This document shows, piece after piece, positions 61,210-64,000 of a stretch of 64,000 nt of DNA. The DNA lies in NCBI GenBank assembly GCA_910587045.1, contig CAJULG010000002.1, positions 275,132-339,131 of the forward strand, given 5' to 3'. The translations under genes and the position numbers were made by a program. The notes below the pieces were generated by a model. It saw nothing but the letters and a program-made list of their open reading frames with translations. It was not told the DNA's origin and searched no databases. Numbering within the stretch: the first letter of the stretch is position 1; each line of letters starts with the position of its first letter. This DNA comes from an uncultured Lachnospiraceae bacterium. Lineage in GTDB: Bacteria; Bacillota; Clostridia; Lachnospirales; Lachnospiraceae.

Positions 61210-61792
61210 GATTACGAAGATCATATTAATCGCGATCAGTGCTGCATTCGTCAACAATGTTGTGCTAAGCCAGTTTCTGGGTCTTTGTCCCTTCCTGGGA
61301 GTATCGAGGAATATGAAATCAGCGGCCGGCATGGGGGGCGCAGTTATATTTGTCATTGCCATTTCCTCTGCAGTTGCCAGTCTGATCTATCAGTTCATTC
61401 TGACTCCGTTGCATATCGAATATCTGCAGACCATTGTATTTATCCTGGTGATCGCAGCTCTGGTGCAGTTTGTAGAAATGTTCTTGAAGAAGAAGCTGCC
61501 GGCCCTATATAAGACGCTTGGTGTCTATCTCCCTCTGATCACGACCAACTGTGCGGTATTGGGTGTGGCGTTGAATAACGTAACTGCACATTATAATTTT
61601 CTGGAAAGTGTTGTCAATGGCGTGGGAACGGCAGTCGGTTTTACGATCGCCATTGTCATTCTGGCCGGTCTGCGGGAGAAAATGGAGGATAATGATATTC
61701 CGGCGCCATTTCAAGGAATGCCGATCGTTCTGCTGACTGCAGGATTGATGGCGATTGCATTCATGGGCTTTTCCGGTCTGGTACGGTTGTAG
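61202..61792 (+). CDS. rnfA: RNF complex subunit A
   Basis: 196-residue polytopic partner of RnfE that shares a membrane-buried iron-sulfur cluster. SQFLGLCPFLGVS near 20-32 and LITTNCAVLGVAL near 105-117 carry the paired Cys. Six hydrophobic segments. The start lies in the 8-base overlap ATGAATGA with rnfE. Confidence 0.96.
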   Translation: MNEITKIILIAISAAFVNNVVLSQFLGLCPFLGVSRNMKSAAGMGGAVIFVIAISSAVASLIYQFILTPLHIEYLQTIVFILVIAALVQFVEMFLKKKLPALYKTLGVYLPLITTNCAVLGVALNNVTAHYNFLESVVNGVGTAVGFTIAIVILAGLREKMEDNDIPAPFQGMPIVLLTAGLMAIAFMGFSGLVRL

Positions 61793-61804
61793 GAGGTGTA
61801 GGGA

Positions 61805-62593
61805 ATGATATTAGGAATATTAGCCGCTACTCTGGTAGTGGGACTGACGGGTGTTATCATTGCAGTTCTTCTAAGCGTAGCAGGAGAGAAATTCAAGGTA
61901 GAGACAGATGAACGGGAGACTGCAGTCCGGGATGCACTTCCGGGGAATAATTGTGGCGGTTGTGGTTTTCCGGGCTGTGATGGTCTGGCGGCTGCTATCG
62001 TGAAAGGAGAGGCATCCGTGTCAGGCTGTCCTGTGGGAGGAGAAGCAGTAGCCGCTGTAATCGCAGGGATCATGGGAACAGAGGCAGGAACCGGAACCCG
62101 GTTGCGGGCGGTGGTCCATTGTGCCGGTACCTGTGATAAGGCAGTAACTCAATATGAATACGTGGGACCGAAGAGTTGCGGTCTGGCACAGAATAATCCC
62201 AATAATGGAGCGAAAGCATGCAGCTATGGCTGTACCGGTTTTGGTGATTGCAAGGCCGCCTGTCCCTTTGATGCGATTGAGATCGTGGATGGCATTGCAG
62301 TGATCCGGAAGGAGAAGTGTAAGGCATGCGGGCGTTGTGTTGCGGCCTGTCCAAAACATTTGATCGAACTGATCCCCTATGATGCAGAACGGGTTGTGCT
62401 CTGCAGTTCCAAAGAAAAGGGAGTAGAGGTGAAGAAGGCATGTCAGACCGGCTGTATCGGCTGTGGATTATGTGCCAGAAACTGTCCGGAGGATGCAATA
62501 ACAGTAGAAGACAATGTGGCGCGGATTGATTATGATAAGTGTACAGATTGCGGGGCCTGCAAGGAGAAGTGTCCGGTTAAGATAATCCTGTAA
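61805..62593 (+). CDS. rnfB: RNF complex subunit B
   Basis: Ferredoxin-oxidising subunit. The 262-residue protein has one N-terminal membrane segment, the 4Fe-4S domain motif NCGGCGFPGCDG near 49-60, and a C-terminal string of clusters: GFGDCKAACP, CKACGRCVAACP, CIGCGLCARNCP and CTDCGACKEKCP. These give roughly five clusters for electron entry. AGGAGGTG precedes the ATG. Its stop is followed by 33 bp and a convergent gene. Confidence 0.96.
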   Translation: MILGILAATLVVGLTGVIIAVLLSVAGEKFKVETDERETAVRDALPGNNCGGCGFPGCDGLAAAIVKGEASVSGCPVGGEAVAAVIAGIMGTEAGTGTRLRAVVHCAGTCDKAVTQYEYVGPKSCGLAQNNPNNGAKACSYGCTGFGDCKAACPFDAIEIVDGIAVIRKEKCKACGRCVAACPKHLIELIPYDAERVVLCSSKEKGVEVKKACQTGCIGCGLCARNCPEDAITVEDNVARIDYDKCTDCGACKEKCPVKIIL

Positions 62594-62626
62594 GGATATT
62601 CGGAACAGAATCCGGTTTTCCCGTGT

Positions 62627-63460
62627 CTAAGACCGGGGCGCTGTATTCTCCTCCAGATCCAGTATGAGCTGCAGTACCTGAAAAGAGATTTTACGGTTTT
62701 CTTCGGATAATATGGTAGGAATACAGATATAAGGCTGCTCCAGTTGAATGCCGGTCCGTTTGACGAATTCCGTACCGGATATGTCAATGGCATAATAGTC
62801 TGAATCTGCTACCGGACCATCGAATTCATAGAATCGGCCCTCAAAGGCCTGGAATAAGTCCGGTGGCAGAGCATGCTTTAACTCTGCAATATATCCGTCT
62901 ACAGCATAATAGTCTATGACATCTGCATCACATATTATGATATGTGCGGATTCATTGATCAAATGAGACATCATCTTTGTATAGTAGGAAAGCTGTTCAT
63001 TGTTCGGCACACTGTCCGGTTCCGCCGGGACAATGAGATAATTGGAATCGATCAGAAAGCGTGCATCCTCCGGCACCTCATAATATTCTTTATATAATTC
63101 CGTCATAGTGTCAGCAAAAGAAATATTATCAATGTCATTGACCAGGATCGCATTCAGTGCGACCGGGCGTGTTGCAATGTAAATCCGCTGGAGAACGAAG
63201 AGGATCAGAACACAGGCACCTGCTATCCCTAAGAATTTCCATGTATAATAGGTCAGGATATACTGTACCTTCCGCCAGAAGGTCAGTTCTTTTAGCTTTT
63301 CCTGCTCCTGCTTCCATTGATGCCGGCGGCGTTCTTTGAATGACATATCCTGTAATTCCAGGGAGTCTTCAGTAATGATGTGATCTGTTCCGTCTTCTGC
63401 CGGATGCTCCGTTAAGGCTTCTTTCTTAATTGATGCAAGATTGTTTGTGTTCGATTCCAT
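62627..63460 (-). CDS. Unknown single-pass membrane protein
   Basis: A 277-residue protein with an acidic/charged cytoplasmic N-terminus of about 85 residues (short coiled coil near 40-70: ERRRHQWKQEQEKLKEL), one membrane segment near 92-110 (GIAGACVLILFVL) and an extracellular domain of about 165 residues. The outer domain reads like a periplasmic-binding-protein fragment (IIICDADVIDYYAVDGYIAEL). I do not recognise the family. It is convergent with rnfB and has no close partner. Confidence 0.7.
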   Translation of the reverse strand: MESNTNNLASIKKEALTEHPAEDGTDHIITEDSLELQDMSFKERRRHQWKQEQEKLKELTFWRKVQYILTYYTWKFLGIAGACVLILFVLQRIYIATRPVALNAILVNDIDNISFADTMTELYKEYYEVPEDARFLIDSNYLIVPAEPDSVPNNEQLSYYTKMMSHLINESAHIIICDADVIDYYAVDGYIAELKHALPPDLFQAFEGRFYEFDGPVADSDYYAIDISGTEFVKRTGIQLEQPYICIPTILSEENRKISFQVLQLILDLEENTAPRS

Positions 63461-63644
63461 GTTGTTCTCCTAACTGTATTTTCGTATTTCATTGTAGCAT
63501 AGATTTCCGGTTTCGGAAGAGGATAATTCTAAAAAAAGGATTGATTTTTCATAAACTTTCGATTTATCATAGAAAGAGAGTCTGCATGGAACCCTTTTTT
63601 TGTATCTGCATATCCTGATTATAAGCAAGTTTGCGGAGATACAT

Positions 63645-63908
63645 ATGCGGTTTTCAGATTTAAAAGAGCGGGAGGTTATTAACTGCAAGGATTGTAAACG
63701 ACTGGGATTTGTATCCGATCTGGTATTTGATTCCTGCAATGGGAAGGTAGAAGCATTGATCGTACCGGGGCCGGGCAAGTTCTTTGGCTGTTTTTGTCCG
63801 GTGACAGAATATGTGATAAAATTCTGTCATATCGTGCGGATCGGGCCGGATATTATTCTGGTCGATATAGATCTGGTTGAAACACTTGAGAAAAAGAAGG
63901 AACATTGA
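63645..63908 (+). CDS. YlmC/YmxH family sporulation protein (PRC-barrel)
   Basis: An 87-residue protein with the YlmC/YmxH wording MRFSDLKEREVINC followed by RLGFVSDLVFD and PGPGKFFG, forming a PRC-barrel-like fold. In Bacillus and Clostridia such genes are sporulation-associated, without a known mechanism. Several Cys (14, 17 and later FGCFC) are noticeable. The ATG at 63645 with GGAGA upstream is chosen over an earlier in-frame start at 63600. Confidence 0.88.
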   Translation: MRFSDLKEREVINCKDCKRLGFVSDLVFDSCNGKVEALIVPGPGKFFGCFCPVTEYVIKFCHIVRIGPDIILVDIDLVETLEKKKEH

Positions 63909-63909
63909 A

Positions 63910-63958
63910 ACCGCTGTTCCGGTGGAAATGTTACTGTCTAAGACGATAGTCCAGCGGT
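63910..63958. other. Inverted repeat after the YlmC gene
   Basis: ACCGCTG and CAGCGGT arms enclose an inner GTCT-A-AGAC hairpin. No T tract follows, so terminator function is doubtful. The last 40 bases of the window show nothing else. Confidence 0.35.
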
Positions 63959-64000
63959 GTAATGTCAAGTGAGAAATGAATAATAAATCAAATATCTTTC

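Noticed and set aside
62594..62626. Terminator between rnfB and the convergent gene
   Set aside because: Only a five-base CCGGT/ACCGG stem extending into the next gene can be drawn, with no T tract.

Overview
The window reads as chromosomal backbone of an anaerobic, endospore-forming Firmicute of the class Clostridia, most likely a Lachnospiraceae-type gut bacterium. The evidence is gene content and order: sporulation genes (gpr, spoIIP, a SpoIIIE/FtsK translocase, a GerMN lipoprotein, a YlmC/YmxH protein), a six-gene RNF complex in the clostridial order C-D-G-E-A-B, formate-tetrahydrofolate ligase with folD, AGGAGG-type ribosome binding sites almost everywhere, and TTG starts for several genes. 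No tRNA, rRNA, insertion sequence, prophage or CRISPR array was seen. Most of the window is ordinary core genome; the unusual parts are a regulatory cluster at 23-27 kb, an unexplained structured intergenic block at 36.1-36.4 kb, and several domain fusions.

Layout. 0-4 kb: the end of an unknown protein, a GH94 disaccharide phosphorylase, and a PAP2-like membrane protein. 4-13.7 kb: a long co-directional run for envelope, DNA translocation and one-carbon metabolism (tepA-like, uppP, ftsK/spoIIIE, fhs, folD, rimO, pgsA, cinA C-terminal type). 13.8-20.8 kb: an OFA-type transporter, DAHP synthase, a DUF1015 protein, glgB and an MscS channel. 20.8-26.7 kb: a XRE regulator, argH with a small overlapping gene, then a SARP-like response regulator, a Spo0A-like protein and an M56 (BlaR1-like) membrane protease. 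Both regulators have Asn in place of the phosphoacceptor Asp. 26.7-31.4 kb: argG divergent from argC-argJ-argB, with ArgR-like operators between them. 31.4-33.2 kb: an orphan solute-binding lipoprotein and a small DMT permease.

33.3-45.0 kb: comEA, a two-component system, the structured intergenic block, a GerMN lipoprotein, comEC, holA, a PurF-like protein lacking the glutaminase cysteine, rpsT (opposite strand), gpr and spoIIP. This contains the conserved Firmicute order comEC-holA-rpsT-gpr-spoIIP. 45-52 kb: argD, cysK, two adjacent G3E-type P-loop metal-handling proteins (one with His/Cys 18-residue repeats, one fused to a YcgQ-like domain), a tandem-Nudix protein and a DUF4190-like membrane protein. 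52-62.6 kb: asnB followed by a membrane-anchored ApbE flavin transferase, a NusG-domain-II protein, a divergent CLC antiporter, a Gx-family membrane protein and rnfCDGEAB. This looks like one energy-conservation module in which ApbE attaches FMN to RnfG and RnfD. The window closes with an unknown single-pass membrane protein on the opposite strand and a YlmC/YmxH gene.

The best candidate for something undescribed is the 23.4-26.7 kb cluster. A SARP-type DNA-binding protein with a dead receiver lies just upstream of a Spo0A-like gene that also has a dead receiver. The promoter between them carries 11-bp-phased direct repeats ending 7 bp before the -10 element, the geometry known for SARP activators. 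A membrane metalloprotease without an adjacent BlaI-type repressor follows. The phosphorylation-independence and the regulatory link are inferences from sequence.
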